A stretch of DNA of 64,000 nt from Bog-756 sp963737625 (GCA_963737625.1 CAVTTK010000002.1:1860001-1924000), one strand, 5' to 3'; positions 29,262-38,397 are shown, counted from the stretch's first letter. A program made the numbers and translations. Notes: generated from the sequence alone by a model not told the origin.

Positions 29262-30436
29262 CAGTCCCACCACAGGTCGTGACTGAGGACGCCCCGGGCG
29301 ATGAGGCCCAACTGGACCTGGGAGGTGCCCTCCACGATGGTCAGCTGCTTGGCGTCGCGGTACCAGAGTTCGGTCGGGTGGTCCTCCATGTAGCCGGCCG
29401 CCCCCAGCAGCTGCACGGCCAGCCCCGAGGCCCGGACGGCGAGTTCGGTGGCGAAGTACTTGGCCATGGACAGGAAGGGGACGAACTCCTTGGCGAACTT
29501 TCCCTGGTCGGCCAACCAGGCCGAGCGGTAGGTGAGCAGGCGGGCCGCCTCGATGTCCACGGCCACCTTGGCAATCTCCCACTGGATGCCCTGGAAGTCG
29601 GCGATGGTCTGTCCGAAGGCTTGGCGCTCCTTCACGTACTCGGTGGCGTACATGAGGGCCCCCTCGGCCAGGCCGATGCCGCGGGCGGCCACGATGGGAC
29701 GCATGGCGTTGAGTCCCAGCATGGCCAGGCGGAACCCGCCCACCTCACCGATGACGTTCTCCGCCGGGACGTGCACGCCCTCCAGCACCAGCTCGCCGGT
29801 GTGAACGCCCCGCACCCCCATCTTCTTGTCGGTGCGGCCCACCGACACACCCGGGTAGGACCGCTCCACGATGAAGGCGGTGATGGAATCGTGGGCCCGG
29901 GACGACGGGTCCCCCGTCTTGGCGAAGACCGTGTACCAGTCGGCCTCGACCACCCCGGACATCCAGCACTTGGTGCCGGTGAGCACCCAACCACCCGCCG
30001 ACCCTTCGTCGGGCACGGCCCTGGTCCGCATGCCGGCCACGTCGGATCCGGCCACGGCCTCGGACAGACCGAAGCCGGCCCGCAGCTCACCCGTGGCGAT
30101 GCCGGGCAGGTAGCGCTGCTTCTGGTCGTCGTTGCCGGCGATGAGCACCGGGCCCACCGGCAGCCGGGTCAACAACAGCATCAGGGCGGCCGCATTGGAG
30201 TACTTGGCCACCTCCTCGATGGCGATGGTCAGGCCCAGGATGCCGGCCCCCGAGCCCCCCAGATCGGTGGGCAGGCACAACCCAAGGAGATCGGCGTCCT
30301 GGAAGGCCTCGAAGATGTCCGTCGGGTACTCGCCGGTGGTGTCGATAGCACGGGCCCGCGGCTTGACCCTGTCCTGGGCCAGGCGACGCACGCTCTGCTG
30401 GAGCTCGGCGAGTTCGGGCGAGAGGTCGAAGTCCAC
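29261..30436 (-). CDS. Acyl-CoA dehydrogenase
   Basis: From the GTG at 30436 (VDFDLSPELAELQQSVRRLA) the protein is about 391 residues, the usual length. Family signatures include GFGLSEAVAGSDVAGMRTRA, KCWMSGVVEADWY, RQAFGQTIADFQGIQWEIA and, near the C-terminus, QLTIVEGTSQVQLGLIARGV, where the catalytic base region lies. It is an FAD enzyme that makes a trans-2-enoyl-CoA, with chain-length preference unknown. It is coupled to trpD by a one-base overlap, an odd functional pairing. An ATG at 30481 is possible but gives a non-homologous N-terminus. Confidence 0.9.
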   Translation of the reverse strand: MDFDLSPELAELQQSVRRLAQDRVKPRARAIDTTGEYPTDIFEAFQDADLLGLCLPTDLGGSGAGILGLTIAIEEVAKYSNAAALMLLLTRLPVGPVLIAGNDDQKQRYLPGIATGELRAGFGLSEAVAGSDVAGMRTRAVPDEGSAGGWVLTGTKCWMSGVVEADWYTVFAKTGDPSSRAHDSITAFIVERSYPGVSVGRTDKKMGVRGVHTGELVLEGVHVPAENVIGEVGGFRLAMLGLNAMRPIVAARGIGLAEGALMYATEYVKERQAFGQTIADFQGIQWEIAKVAVDIEAARLLTYRSAWLADQGKFAKEFVPFLSMAKYFATELAVRASGLAVQLLGAAGYMEDHPTELWYRDAKQLTIVEGTSQVQLGLIARGVLSHDLWWD

Positions 30437-30540
30437 GGACGACGAGGCTACCCGAGGGGGCACTGCGCCCATCCTGGGCACACCAGGTCACCGTTCCGGG
30501 GGCATCCGGTAGGAGTTGGCGATGTCACGAGATCGGTCGA

Positions 30541-30960
30541 TCAGTCGGATCCGTGAACGTCCTGGCCCGACGCAGTCAGGGGGGACACGACGTGCATGGT
30601 CAACCCGCGGGCCGCTCCCATCATCCGACTGTCATAGGTCACCAGACCTTCAAGGTCATCCCCGAGTTCGAGGGCCGCGGCCAGATGGAGCGCGTCGAGC
30701 GAACGCAGTCCGGCCGGGCGCATGGCTCCGGCAACCTCGAACGTGGTGACGCTCGGGAGCACCAAGCGAACGGTGTCCAAGGCGTGGTCGATCGTCTCCG
30801 ATGGGATCCCGAGGCGGACCGCCGTCCGGGTGGCCTCGGTCCGGAGCACCTGGGACGACCAGACCGAGTCGTGGTCGGCGAACCAGGAGCGCAGCGCGGT
30901 CGACTCGTCTTCGAAGGTCACCAATTTCAGGAAGGCCGAGGTATCGAGATACCAGGCCAT
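30541..30960 (-). CDS. vapC: VapC-family PIN-domain toxin
   Basis: This 139-residue PIN ribonuclease has YLDTSAFLKLV with the first catalytic Asp, a conserved Glu in LRTEATRTAV, SLDALHLAAALELG with the third acidic residue, and VTYDSRMMGAARGLTM with the fourth. All key acids are present, so it is probably active, with cellular RNA as target. It follows the antitoxin gene with a gap of 12 bases. Confidence 0.88.
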   Translation of the reverse strand: MAWYLDTSAFLKLVTFEDESTALRSWFADHDSVWSSQVLRTEATRTAVRLGIPSETIDHALDTVRLVLPSVTTFEVAGAMRPAGLRSLDALHLAAALELGDDLEGLVTYDSRMMGAARGLTMHVVSPLTASGQDVHGSD

Positions 30961-30972
30961 CGCCGTCGGCGG

Positions 30973-31236
30973 TCAGCGCTCGGTGCGCAGGTCGTCGAGT
31001 ACCTCGGCGGTGCTCCGTTCGGTGGGGACCTGGTCCGGCAGCTCATCCGGGGATCGTCGAGCCGGCTGGACCCGGCCCGACGCCATGAGCGCGGCGGCAC
31101 CGGTGGCTGCAGACGGCGTGACCAACACCGCCACCAGGCGGCCACGGTCAGTAATGCCGATCGTCTCGCCCCGCTCCACCCGCCGAAGGGCGGCGGAGGC
31201 GTGCTGCTGCAGCTGGCGCACGCCGATCGTCTTCAT
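30973..31236 (-). CDS. vapB: VapB-type antitoxin, Phd/YefM family
   Basis: The ATG at 31236 gives 87 residues: MKTIGVRQLQQHASAALRRV then GETIGITDRGRLVAVLV, the Phd/YefM DNA-binding fold. A basic, Pro-rich C-terminal part (ARRSPDELPDQVPTE) would wrap the toxin. The frame is open further upstream, but an AT-rich promoter/operator element lies directly before this ATG, so the short form is preferred. Confidence 0.85.
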   Translation of the reverse strand: MKTIGVRQLQQHASAALRRVERGETIGITDRGRLVAVLVTPSAATGAAALMASGRVQPARRSPDELPDQVPTERSTAEVLDDLRTER

Positions 31237-31243
31237 ACTGCAA

Positions 31244-31254
31244 ATGTAGTACAT
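31244..31254. promoter_or_regulatory. Palindromic operator / -10 region of the VapBC pair
   Basis: ATGTA-G-TACAT is a perfect inverted repeat 8 bases before the vapB ATG, in locally AT-rich sequence. On the minus strand it contains a TACATT-type -10 element only 6 bases from the ATG, which suggests a leaderless transcript under autorepression. Confidence 0.5.
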
Positions 31255-31327
31255 TGCCGTCGGACCGCTCGGGTCCCGGCCGACCCGGCCCGACCCCCCT
31301 GACCGCCCGTCAGTAGGCTGCGATCCC

Positions 31328-32236
31328 ATGACCCCGCCCGGCCTCCGTCCTCCCCCACCCTTTGGTACGTCCGCCCTGGCCCCCGGCACCTACGACGATG
31401 CCGTGGTCATTGTCACCGGGGGCGGTACCGGCCTGGGCAAGGCCATCGCCACCGAGTTCGGTCGGCTGGGGGCATCGGTGGGCATCCTCAGCCGGGACGA
31501 GGGTCACCGCCAGGCCGGCGTCGAGGCGGTCAAGGAGGCCGGCGGCTGGCCGTTCGCCGCCGCCTGCGACATCCGGGACGCCGACTCGGTCGCCGCCGCC
31601 TTCGACGCCGTCGAGGAGAACCTGGGCCCCATCGATGTGCTGGTCAACAACGCGGCGGGCAACTTTCCCGTGCCGGCGGAGGACATGAGCCCCAACGCCT
31701 GGCGCACGGTGGTGGACATCGTCCTGAACGGCACCTTCCTGTGCTGTCGGGAACTGGCCCGCCGGCTCATCCCCGACGAGCGGGACGGAGCCATCGTGAA
31801 CGTGGGGGCGACCTACGCCTGGACGGGGGGCCCGGGGTTCGCCCATTCGGCCGCGGCCAAGGCCGGGGTCAAGAACCTGACCGAGACCCTGGCCGTGGAG
31901 TGGGGGCCCTACGGGATCCGGGTCAACGGACTGGTCCCCGGCCTCATGCCCCATGAGGACGAGGTGGCGGCCATCGCCGCCGTGCCCGGCAAGTACGAGG
32001 GACAGGACTCGAGGGTTCCGGCGGGGCGCGTGGGGTTCCCGCGGGAGCTGGCCTGGGCGGCCACCTACCTGTGCTCGCCGTACGCCACCTATATCAGCGG
32101 CCACTCCCTGGTGGTGGACGGGGCCAACTGGCAGCGGCGCCACACCGTCCAACCCCCGTTTACCCCCATCCGCGAGCAACTGGGCCGTCCGCCATTCGGC
32201 GAGAGTCCGTCGGCCACCACACGAGATAGAGCCTGA
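31328..32236 (+). CDS. SDR-family oxidoreductase, 2,4-dienoyl-CoA reductase-like
   Basis: This 302-residue Rossmann enzyme has TGGGTGLGKAIATEF (about residue 31) for NADP(H), CDIRDADSVAAAF, and LVNNAAGNFP. At the usual YxxxK position it has GFAHSAAAKAGVKNL: the Lys is present but the catalytic Tyr is not, as in mitochondrial-type dienoyl-CoA reductases, where Lys and Ser work with another Tyr. The end HSLVVDGANWQRR also fits that group. It probably serves unsaturated fatty-acid beta-oxidation. Confidence 0.85.
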   Translation: MTPPGLRPPPPFGTSALAPGTYDDAVVIVTGGGTGLGKAIATEFGRLGASVGILSRDEGHRQAGVEAVKEAGGWPFAAACDIRDADSVAAAFDAVEENLGPIDVLVNNAAGNFPVPAEDMSPNAWRTVVDIVLNGTFLCCRELARRLIPDERDGAIVNVGATYAWTGGPGFAHSAAAKAGVKNLTETLAVEWGPYGIRVNGLVPGLMPHEDEVAAIAAVPGKYEGQDSRVPAGRVGFPRELAWAATYLCSPYATYISGHSLVVDGANWQRRHTVQPPFTPIREQLGRPPFGESPSATTRDRA

Positions 32237-32456
32237 GGGCCGTCGAGCTTCCGAGGACCCCGGGGCCCGAGTTCCCTCCCCTCATCTCGAGCACAGCCCG
32301 GGTAGCGGATCTGCGCCCCTTCCCCAGGTGGCCTGTATCGGGACATCCGCACCGGGGAACCGTGGGCGGCGAGAGGCCCGTGGTTGTCGACGTGTCGCCT
32401 CCGGGTAGAACGGGAGAACGCCCCCGTCCCAGGCGTCCACCCTCGTGAGGAGATCC

Positions 32457-33332
32457 ATGAGCACCACCGATCAGACCGTCCTGCCCGTCCACCACTCCGG
32501 CACCTTCACCCTGGCCGGAAGCGACGTCCACCGACTCGGTTACGGGGCCATGCAGATCACCGGCGACGGGGTGTGGGGGGAGCCGGCCGACCGGGCCGAG
32601 TGCGTGCGCACCGTGCGGCGGGCCGTCGAGCTCGGGGTGGACCTCATCGACACCGCCGACTCCTACGGCCCCGAGGTCTCCGAGAGCATCATCCGCCAGG
32701 CCCTCCACCCCTATCCCGAGGGCCTGGTCATCGCCACCAAGGCCGGCCTGACCCGCCAGGGCCCCGGACAGTGGCTGCCCGTCGGTCGGCCCGAGTACCT
32801 GCGTCAGCAGTGCGAGATGAGCCTGCGCCGCCTGGGAGTGGAGACCATCGACCTGTTCCAGCTGCACCGCATCGATGCCAAGGTGCCCGCGGCCGAGCAA
32901 TTCGGTCTCCTGTCGGACCTCATCGACGAGGGCAAGGTCCGCTCGGTCGGCCTCAGCCAGGTCAGCGTGAAGGAGATCAAGGCGGCCCTGGCCGTGGTGC
33001 CGGTGGTCAGCGTCCAGAACCTGTACAACCTGACGGACCGCTCGTCGGAGGACGTTCTCGACTACTGCGAGGCCGAGGGGATCGGCTTCATCCCGTGGTT
33101 CCCCATCGCTGCCGGCTCACTGGCCAACCCCGGGGGCCCGGTGGACGCGGTGGTGCACGAGACCGGTACCACGCCCTCCCAGGTGGCACTGGCCTGGCTG
33201 CTGCACCGGTCGCCGGTGATGTTGCCCATTCCGGGGACCAAGTCGCAGGCTCATGTGGAGGAGAACTGCCAGGCCGGCACGCTCGAACTGAGCGACGACC
33301 AACTGGCCTCGCTCAGCGCCGCCGCCGCCTGA
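32457..33332 (+). CDS. Aldo/keto reductase
   Basis: The ATG at 32457 follows an ideal GAGGAG (32447-32452). The protein has about 291 residues with the catalytic tetrad visible: Asp and Tyr in DLIDTADSYGPE, Lys in VIATKAGLTR and His in DLFQLHRID. The NADPH-binding end reads MLPIPGTKSQAHVEEN. The substrate is unknown. Its last 216 bases overlap, on the opposite strand, the run-on end of a damaged vapC. Confidence 0.9.
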   Translation: MSTTDQTVLPVHHSGTFTLAGSDVHRLGYGAMQITGDGVWGEPADRAECVRTVRRAVELGVDLIDTADSYGPEVSESIIRQALHPYPEGLVIATKAGLTRQGPGQWLPVGRPEYLRQQCEMSLRRLGVETIDLFQLHRIDAKVPAAEQFGLLSDLIDEGKVRSVGLSQVSVKEIKAALAVVPVVSVQNLYNLTDRSSEDVLDYCEAEGIGFIPWFPIAAGSLANPGGPVDAVVHETGTTPSQVALAWLLHRSPVMLPIPGTKSQAHVEENCQAGTLELSDDQLASLSAAAA

Positions 33333-33733
33333 AGACGGTCGGACCCGGATCACCTGCAGTCCGTCGAGGTCTCGGCGGTCGGCGTCCTGGGTGACGAGGG
33401 GCACCCCGAGCGCCATGGCGGTGGCCGCGATCCACGAATCGTTGACAGCCATCCGGATTCCGGCCTCCCGGAGGAGTACCCCGAGGTGGGCCCAGGACTC
33501 GGCCACGGACTCGTCGATGGGAAGCGGCTCGAAGCTCAACACCTGTCGGTAGGTGTCCAGGCGCCTGATCCGGCTCCGGCTGTCGGCTGCGGACAGGACG
33601 CCCGCCCGTAGCTCCCCGACCGTGATGACCGAGACCGCCAATTCGTCCGGCAGCGCATGGTCATCGAATGGGCGGCCCGACTCCCGGGCGACGAATACCG
33701 ACGTGTCGGCAATACCCGACCGACCCGACTCAC
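33117..33733 (-). pseudogene. vapC: VapC-family PIN toxin lacking an in-frame start and a normal stop
   Basis: The PIN core is clear: IADTSVFVARESGRPFDDHA begins at an ATT codon at 33713, then SVITVGELRAG, NDSWIAATAMALG and LVTQDADRRDLDGLQVIRV. A GTG at 33733 overlaps the antitoxin stop by 4 bases, the expected start, but it is 20 bases from the ATT and thus out of frame, so one base seems lost between 33714 and 33730. After VIRV the frame also runs on for about 80 codons, antisense to the aldo/keto reductase gene, perhaps through stop loss (a CGA follows). It is probably inactive or mis-sequenced. Confidence 0.7.
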
Positions 33734-33978
33734 GGCAGGTCGTCGGTGGTGTCGGGAGCCAGTCGACGCAGTTCCTCGCTCAGTTCGGCATCGGCCTGGT
33801 GGCCGACCAGACGGCGGAGGAACTCCGCCCTGGACAGCCACTGAGGTCGGGACCCGACGGGCCGGAGCGTAGCCATGGGACGACCATCGACGGTGATGGT
33901 CACCTCCTCCCCCTCCTCAACCCGTTCCAACAGGTCGCGGGTGTTGTTGCGCAGTTCCCGAGAGGCCACGTTGCCCAT
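33730..33978 (-). CDS. vapB: VapB-type antitoxin, Phd/YefM family
   Basis: The ATG at 33978 gives 82 residues: MGNVASRELRNNTRDLLERV, then GEEVTITVDGRPMATLRPVG, a typical Phd/YefM fold, and an acidic C-terminal tail (LRRLAPDTTDDLP). It precedes the damaged vapC with a GTGA overlap. If the toxin is dead, this gene would be a relic, though its own frame is intact. Confidence 0.85.
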   Translation of the reverse strand: MGNVASRELRNNTRDLLERVEEGEEVTITVDGRPMATLRPVGSRPQWLSRAEFLRRLVGHQADAELSEELRRLAPDTTDDLP

Positions 33979-34108
33979 GACACAACTGGAGCGCATGTGC
34001 CACACCCGAGGGAGGCACTGACCGCACCCTTGCCGCCTGGGTGGGGCACGTCGCCGGGCCGGCGGCGCACCGTGCGCGATGGTCCTCGGGTTTCGCCAGA
34101 GCGGGTGA

Positions 34109-34591
34109 CTACCCGGCGGCGGGGGCCGGTCTGCCGCCCCGCCTGGTGCCCATGGCCACCACAGCGTCCGCCACTGCCGCGGTGACGCCGAAGGTGATCT
34201 CGATGGTCAGGCCCGACTTCGACTCGTTCTGGACCCAGGAGTGGACGCGGCGCACCACGTCGGGGAACGGGTACACGCCGAAGAAGTGCAGGATCGGCTT
34301 GTCCAGGTCGAGAAGGGCCGCCCCGGCCATGGCGGCGACCACGGCCGGACGGGCCTTCCGGTCGACCCCCATCGCCGCGGCGGCCATGACGGTCAGGCCC
34401 AGGATGCCGTCGCGCCGGGCCGCGGACAGGAAGTGCTCAGCGCCCTCCCTGGTCGACGTATCGCAGCTCCAGTGGGGAACGGAATCGAGCACCAGGTGCG
34501 ACCCCACTCCGACCAGAAAGGCGGTCATCGGCCGGCGCTCCAGGGCCCGACCGATGAGGACGCCGGAGAGGACGTGGTTGGTCACGAACAC
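34109..34591 (-). CDS. Membrane protein with conserved His/Asp, YdjM-like
   Basis: From the GTG at 34591 the protein has about 160 residues and opens FVTNHVLSGVLIGRALERRP, followed by HLVLDSVPHWSCD. The NH..G..IG and HxxLDxxPH pattern resembles integral membrane hydrolases of the YdjM type. Two further hydrophobic stretches follow (GILGLTVMAAAAMGV, AVVAAMAGAALLDL). Metal binding is plausible, but the reaction is unknown. Confidence 0.65.
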   Translation of the reverse strand: MFVTNHVLSGVLIGRALERRPMTAFLVGVGSHLVLDSVPHWSCDTSTREGAEHFLSAARRDGILGLTVMAAAAMGVDRKARPAVVAAMAGAALLDLDKPILHFFGVYPFPDVVRRVHSWVQNESKSGLTIEITFGVTAAVADAVVAMGTRRGGRPAPAAG

Positions 34592-34834
34592 CGGACTACT
34601 CTCCCAGGCCGGAGCAGCGTGAAGGTGGCAGGGCACGTCCACACCAGGTCAAGGCGCTCGCCTCCTCCGCCAGCGAGTCACGCCGGATGTCTCGCACCGC
34701 CACCGGCGGCCCCCACTACCGCCAGGTCGTCGGCCCCGTTCAGTCCGAGGTGATCCGGCCCGCGGCGACCGCGTCGCTCAGAATCGACAGCCGCTGGAGC
34801 CGCGGCCATGCGCTCCCCGAGGCCAATGTCCTGG

Positions 34835-36052
34835 TCAGGCCGCTCCGAATACCAGCGGTGCCGACTTCACGCCGGCAATCACCGGGGATGGCGTCCGCAC
34901 GACGGGACCCGCCATCTCCAGGGTGGCGAACCGGTTCAGCAGCTCTTCCAAGAGGATGCGACCCTCCAGGCGGGCCAGCACCGCCCCGATGCAGAAGTGG
35001 GCCCCGAAGCCGAAGGCCACGTGGGGATTGGGGTCACGGGCGGAGTCGAAGGTCTCGGCCGTGGGACCGAACACTGCTTCGTCCCGGTTGGCCGAGGCGT
35101 AGAGCATGAGCACAGGCTCATCGGCGCCGAGTGAGGCCCCTCCCAACTCCACCGGTCGGGTGGTGGTGCGCATGAAGGCCACCACCGGGGTGGTCCACCG
35201 CAGCATCTCCTCGATGGCCAGGGGCAGGGCCCGGGGGGCCGAGGTCAGGAACCGCACGCGCAGGGCTTCCCACTCCCCCGGCTGGGAGGCCAGGCCCACC
35301 AGTCCGCCGGACATCATGTTTCGGGTGGTCTCGTTGCCCGCCACCAGCAGTTGGACGAGGAACATGCCCAACTCATCGTCGGTGAGACGGTCCCCGTCCA
35401 CCTCGGCCGCGCCCAGCTCGGAGATGATGTCGTCCTTGGGGTTGGACCGCCGGTCGGCCGCGGCGGCCAGGAGGTAGGTGACCATCTCCCCGCTCAAGAC
35501 CATGCGTTCCTCCTCGGACCAGTCGGTGGCCCCGGGGATGACCGCCTCAGACCACGTGAAGAAGCGGGGCCACTCGTCCTCGGGCACCCCCAACAGGTCG
35601 CTGATGACCTGGAGGGGCAGGGGCACAGCCAGGTCGGGGACGATGTCGAGGGGTACACCGGCCTCGATGCGGTCGACCAGGGTGACGGTCCGGGCCCGAA
35701 TGCCGTCCTCCAGGGCCCGCATGAACGTGGGCCGGAAGCCCGGCTGGACCAGGGACCGGTAGCGGTCGTGGGCCGGTGGGTCGGTGTGCATCATGGTGGG
35801 TGGGCTCGGGTACTCGGCGCCGATCTCCATGGTGAGGATGCCCTTGGCCGAGCAGAAGGTCGCCGGGTCACGGGAGATGGCCACCACCTCGGCGTGCCCA
35901 CTGGCCACCCAGAAGCCGCCGGTGCCGCTGTGGGCCATGGGGGCCTCGGCCCGAAGGCGGGCGTAGAGCGGGAAGGGGTCGCCGGCATAGAATTCCGGCT
36001 CGAGGAGCGGTGCCGTCAGCTCGTCATGATCGCCAAGGTTCACCGTGGCCAT
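34835..36052 (-). CDS. Cytochrome P450
   Basis: The ATG at 36052 lies 9 bases after GGAGGA and gives 405 residues, normal for bacterial P450s. The I-helix reads LLVAGNETTRNMMSG, the ExxR motif is IEEMLR, and the heme loop is FGFGAHFCIGAVLARLE with the Cys ligand. It needs external ferredoxin and reductase, and none is adjacent. Its substrate may be a fatty acid, sterol or terpenoid; sequence alone does not decide. Confidence 0.93.
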   Translation of the reverse strand: MATVNLGDHDELTAPLLEPEFYAGDPFPLYARLRAEAPMAHSGTGGFWVASGHAEVVAISRDPATFCSAKGILTMEIGAEYPSPPTMMHTDPPAHDRYRSLVQPGFRPTFMRALEDGIRARTVTLVDRIEAGVPLDIVPDLAVPLPLQVISDLLGVPEDEWPRFFTWSEAVIPGATDWSEEERMVLSGEMVTYLLAAAADRRSNPKDDIISELGAAEVDGDRLTDDELGMFLVQLLVAGNETTRNMMSGGLVGLASQPGEWEALRVRFLTSAPRALPLAIEEMLRWTTPVVAFMRTTTRPVELGGASLGADEPVLMLYASANRDEAVFGPTAETFDSARDPNPHVAFGFGAHFCIGAVLARLEGRILLEELLNRFATLEMAGPVVRTPSPVIAGVKSAPLVFGAA

Positions 36053-36283
36053 GGTCACCATTCCTCCCTGTTCGTCCCGCCGCACCGGTGTCCGACCCCG
36101 CCGCATCGTGCCCGAACGGGCCACGGTCGGCGCCCTCCCCGGCCCGGCGGAGTCAGTCTGCCGGACGGGCGCGACCGACGCCACTCATCGGGCCGCCATC
36201 CACGGAGTCCAGCGCCGACCGTGGGCTACCGTGGCCTGGTCAGCCCATTTCGCCCCACGGCACCCTCGGAAGGACGTCCTCTT

Positions 36284-36916
36284 GTGGCCGGTTCGGCAAC
36301 GCCCCGACTGATCTCGGACCTGCGGGGGGTCCGCTACGGCGAGGTCATCGCCGTGTTCCTGAAGGACTCGGGACTGGAAGCCGAGGTCTTCGGCACCCAG
36401 ATGCTGAACGACTGCCCCCAGGACCTGTGGGAGACCCTCGAGGCCGATGTGATCGCCACCGAGATGGGGGCCCTCGCCGTCAAGCTCAACGGCCCCCGCC
36501 ACTGGATGATCGACGGACTGGGCACCAAGGTCGCGGTGGTGGACCCGGTGCTCCGGGACTTCAACGGCCTCAGCATGCGACGTATCGCCACCATCGCCCT
36601 CGACACACCCGGCGTTGTCCCCTACACCGAGGTTCACGTCAACCGCGGGGCGGTGTTCTTCTTCGACGCCGGGTCGCCGGTCTACGAGTTGGTCAGCCCC
36701 GAGGGCCTGGCCTACGTCATGCAGGCCCTGTGCCTCGGCGTGGACCCCACCATCAGCGAAGCATTACTCCCGACGCTGGGTGACCGTCTGTCCCCGCCGC
36801 CGGGTTGGACCTACCGGTCCCGCATCCTGGAGGAGGAGCTGGTGGTCGACACCACGGCCACCATCGCCACGGTACTGCAGGACGAGTTCGAGAACTCCTA
36901 CACCCTTCCCGGGTAG
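36284..36916 (+). CDS. Conserved-looking protein of unknown function
   Basis: The frame is open far upstream, but coding character begins near the GTG at 36284 (VAGSATPRLISDLRGVRYGE), giving 210 residues. It reads as a compact soluble alpha/beta domain with VIATEMGALAVKLNGPRHWM, then VPYTEVHVNRGAVFFFDAGS and a final LEEELVVDTTATIATVLQDE. There is no signal peptide or membrane segment. It diverges from the P450 gene. I do not recognise the family. Confidence 0.65.
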   Translation: MAGSATPRLISDLRGVRYGEVIAVFLKDSGLEAEVFGTQMLNDCPQDLWETLEADVIATEMGALAVKLNGPRHWMIDGLGTKVAVVDPVLRDFNGLSMRRIATIALDTPGVVPYTEVHVNRGAVFFFDAGSPVYELVSPEGLAYVMQALCLGVDPTISEALLPTLGDRLSPPPGWTYRSRILEEELVVDTTATIATVLQDEFENSYTLPG

Positions 36917-36939
36917 CTCCCGCGTCCGCCAGGACCAGA

Positions 36940-37392
36940 TCACAGCAGACGTTTGAAGCCGACGTGGCTCGGTGCGAAACCGTGACGGGCGTAGAACCGG
37001 TGGGCGTCGTGGCGCTGGGTGTTCGAGGTCAACTGGATCCGGTAGCAACCGGCCCGTCGGGCGGCATCGACCGCTCCAGTCAACAGCCGGCCTCCGATAC
37101 CCCGGGAGCGGACGTCGGGGTGCACGTGCATGGACTCGATCTCGGCGCACCGACCTCCGCCACCCTGGAGATGACGGAACACCACCAGTTGGCACATCCC
37201 CACCACGGCGCCGGCGAGCTCCGCCACCAGGACGTCCCCCGGTGGCGTCGACTGGATGTCGGCGAGGGCCGCCACATACCGCTCCGGTCGGCCGGGGTCC
37301 TCCTTCCCGGCGACCAGGGCGCCCAGAGCCAGCAGGTCGATGAGCTGCCCGACGTCCTGGGGTCCGGCACTGCGAATGACCACGGACTCCAT
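36940..37392 (-). CDS. GNAT-family N-acetyltransferase
   Basis: This 150-residue acetyltransferase has the acetyl-CoA loop HPDVRSRGIGGRLLTGAVD (motif A, RxxGxG/A) after the strand IESMHV, and the C-terminal AHRFYARHGFAPSHVGFKR. Full domain length is 140-150 residues. It acts on an unknown amine acceptor. It converges with the unknown gene at 36284-36916 and is divergent from the sulfotransferase locus. Confidence 0.88.
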   Translation of the reverse strand: MESVVIRSAGPQDVGQLIDLLALGALVAGKEDPGRPERYVAALADIQSTPPGDVLVAELAGAVVGMCQLVVFRHLQGGGGRCAEIESMHVHPDVRSRGIGGRLLTGAVDAARRAGCYRIQLTSNTQRHDAHRFYARHGFAPSHVGFKRLL

Positions 37393-37478
37393 CGCCCCCA
37401 GTGTGCCAGCTGCTCATTCACCCGTGCCGGGCGTGTCGCCGTTCGAGGTCGCCGCGCCTGGCCCACCTGCCGGCGCAC

Positions 37479-38397
37479 ATGGGCCATACGCTGACCTACC
37501 CTTCGCAGGTGCCGGACGATCCCGTTCACTACACCTCGTCGGACGAAGACAGTGCCCGGTGGGATGGGTTCCCGTTTCGGGCGGGCGACATCGTGATCAG
37601 TTCGAGGTCCAAGAGCGGCACCACGTGGGTGCAGATGATCTGTGCCCTGCTCGTCTTCAGGACACCGGACCTCCCCGACCGGCTGGCCGAGTTGTCCCCG
37701 TGGCTCGACTGGTCGATCCGACCCAAGCGCGACGTCTACGCCCAGTTGGCCGCCCAGAGGCACCGTCGATTCATCAAGAGCCACACTCCCCTGGACGGAC
37801 TGCCGTCCGACCCCCGGGTCACCTACATCGTGACCGGGCGGCATCCCTTGGACATGGCTGTTTCGCTCTACCACCAGGGGAGCAACCTCGACCGACGGCG
37901 CATGCGGGATCTCATGGGCCAGCCCGAGCCGAAGGGAGAACCGGCGCCCAGATCGGCACTGCACGAGTGGCTCCTGGCCTGGATCCACGATGACGTCGAT
38001 CCGTGCCGTTCCCTCGATTCGTTGCCGGGGGTGATGATGCACCTGAACGACGCCTGGAACCGGCGGGACGAGCCGAACGTCGTACTCGTCCACTACGACG
38101 ACCTCAGCGCCGACCTCGGGGGCGAGATGCGGCGTCTGGCCGGACGCCTGGCTGTGGGTCTGCCTGATGGCCTGTGGCCGTCCCTGGTGGAGGCGGCCAC
38201 CTTCGACACCATGCGGTCGCGCGCCGAACGCGCTGGTGCCGGACGGGTCGGGGGTGCTGGTGGACCCCACCGCATTCTTCCGCCGTGGCTCATCCGGAGC
38301 GGGGGTCGAGGTCCTCACGCCCGCAGAGTTGTCGATCTACTTCGAACGCGTGAAGACCCTGGCGTCACCGGAGGTGCTGGCGTGGCTGCACCGCTGA
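37479..38397 (+). pseudogene. Sulfotransferase gene with a frameshift
   Basis: The ATG at 37479 opens MGHTLTYPSQVPDD. The PAPS-binding loop is SSRSKSGTTWVQMI, and the 3'-phosphate region YIVTGRHPLDMAVSLYHQGS follows. The frame is good up to TFDTMRSRAER near 38230. The expected C-terminus, ALVPDGSGVLVDPTAFFRRG to LASPEVLAWLHR, continues in another frame and stops at 38397. One extra base around 38220-38232 would explain it. Sulfotransferases transfer sulfate from PAPS to alcohols or amines. Recent mutation or sequencing error are both possible. Confidence 0.87.

Noticed and set aside
35351..36283. Long upstream extension of the gene at 36284
   Set aside because: It is antisense to the P450 gene and has shadow composition; coding character starts near 36284.
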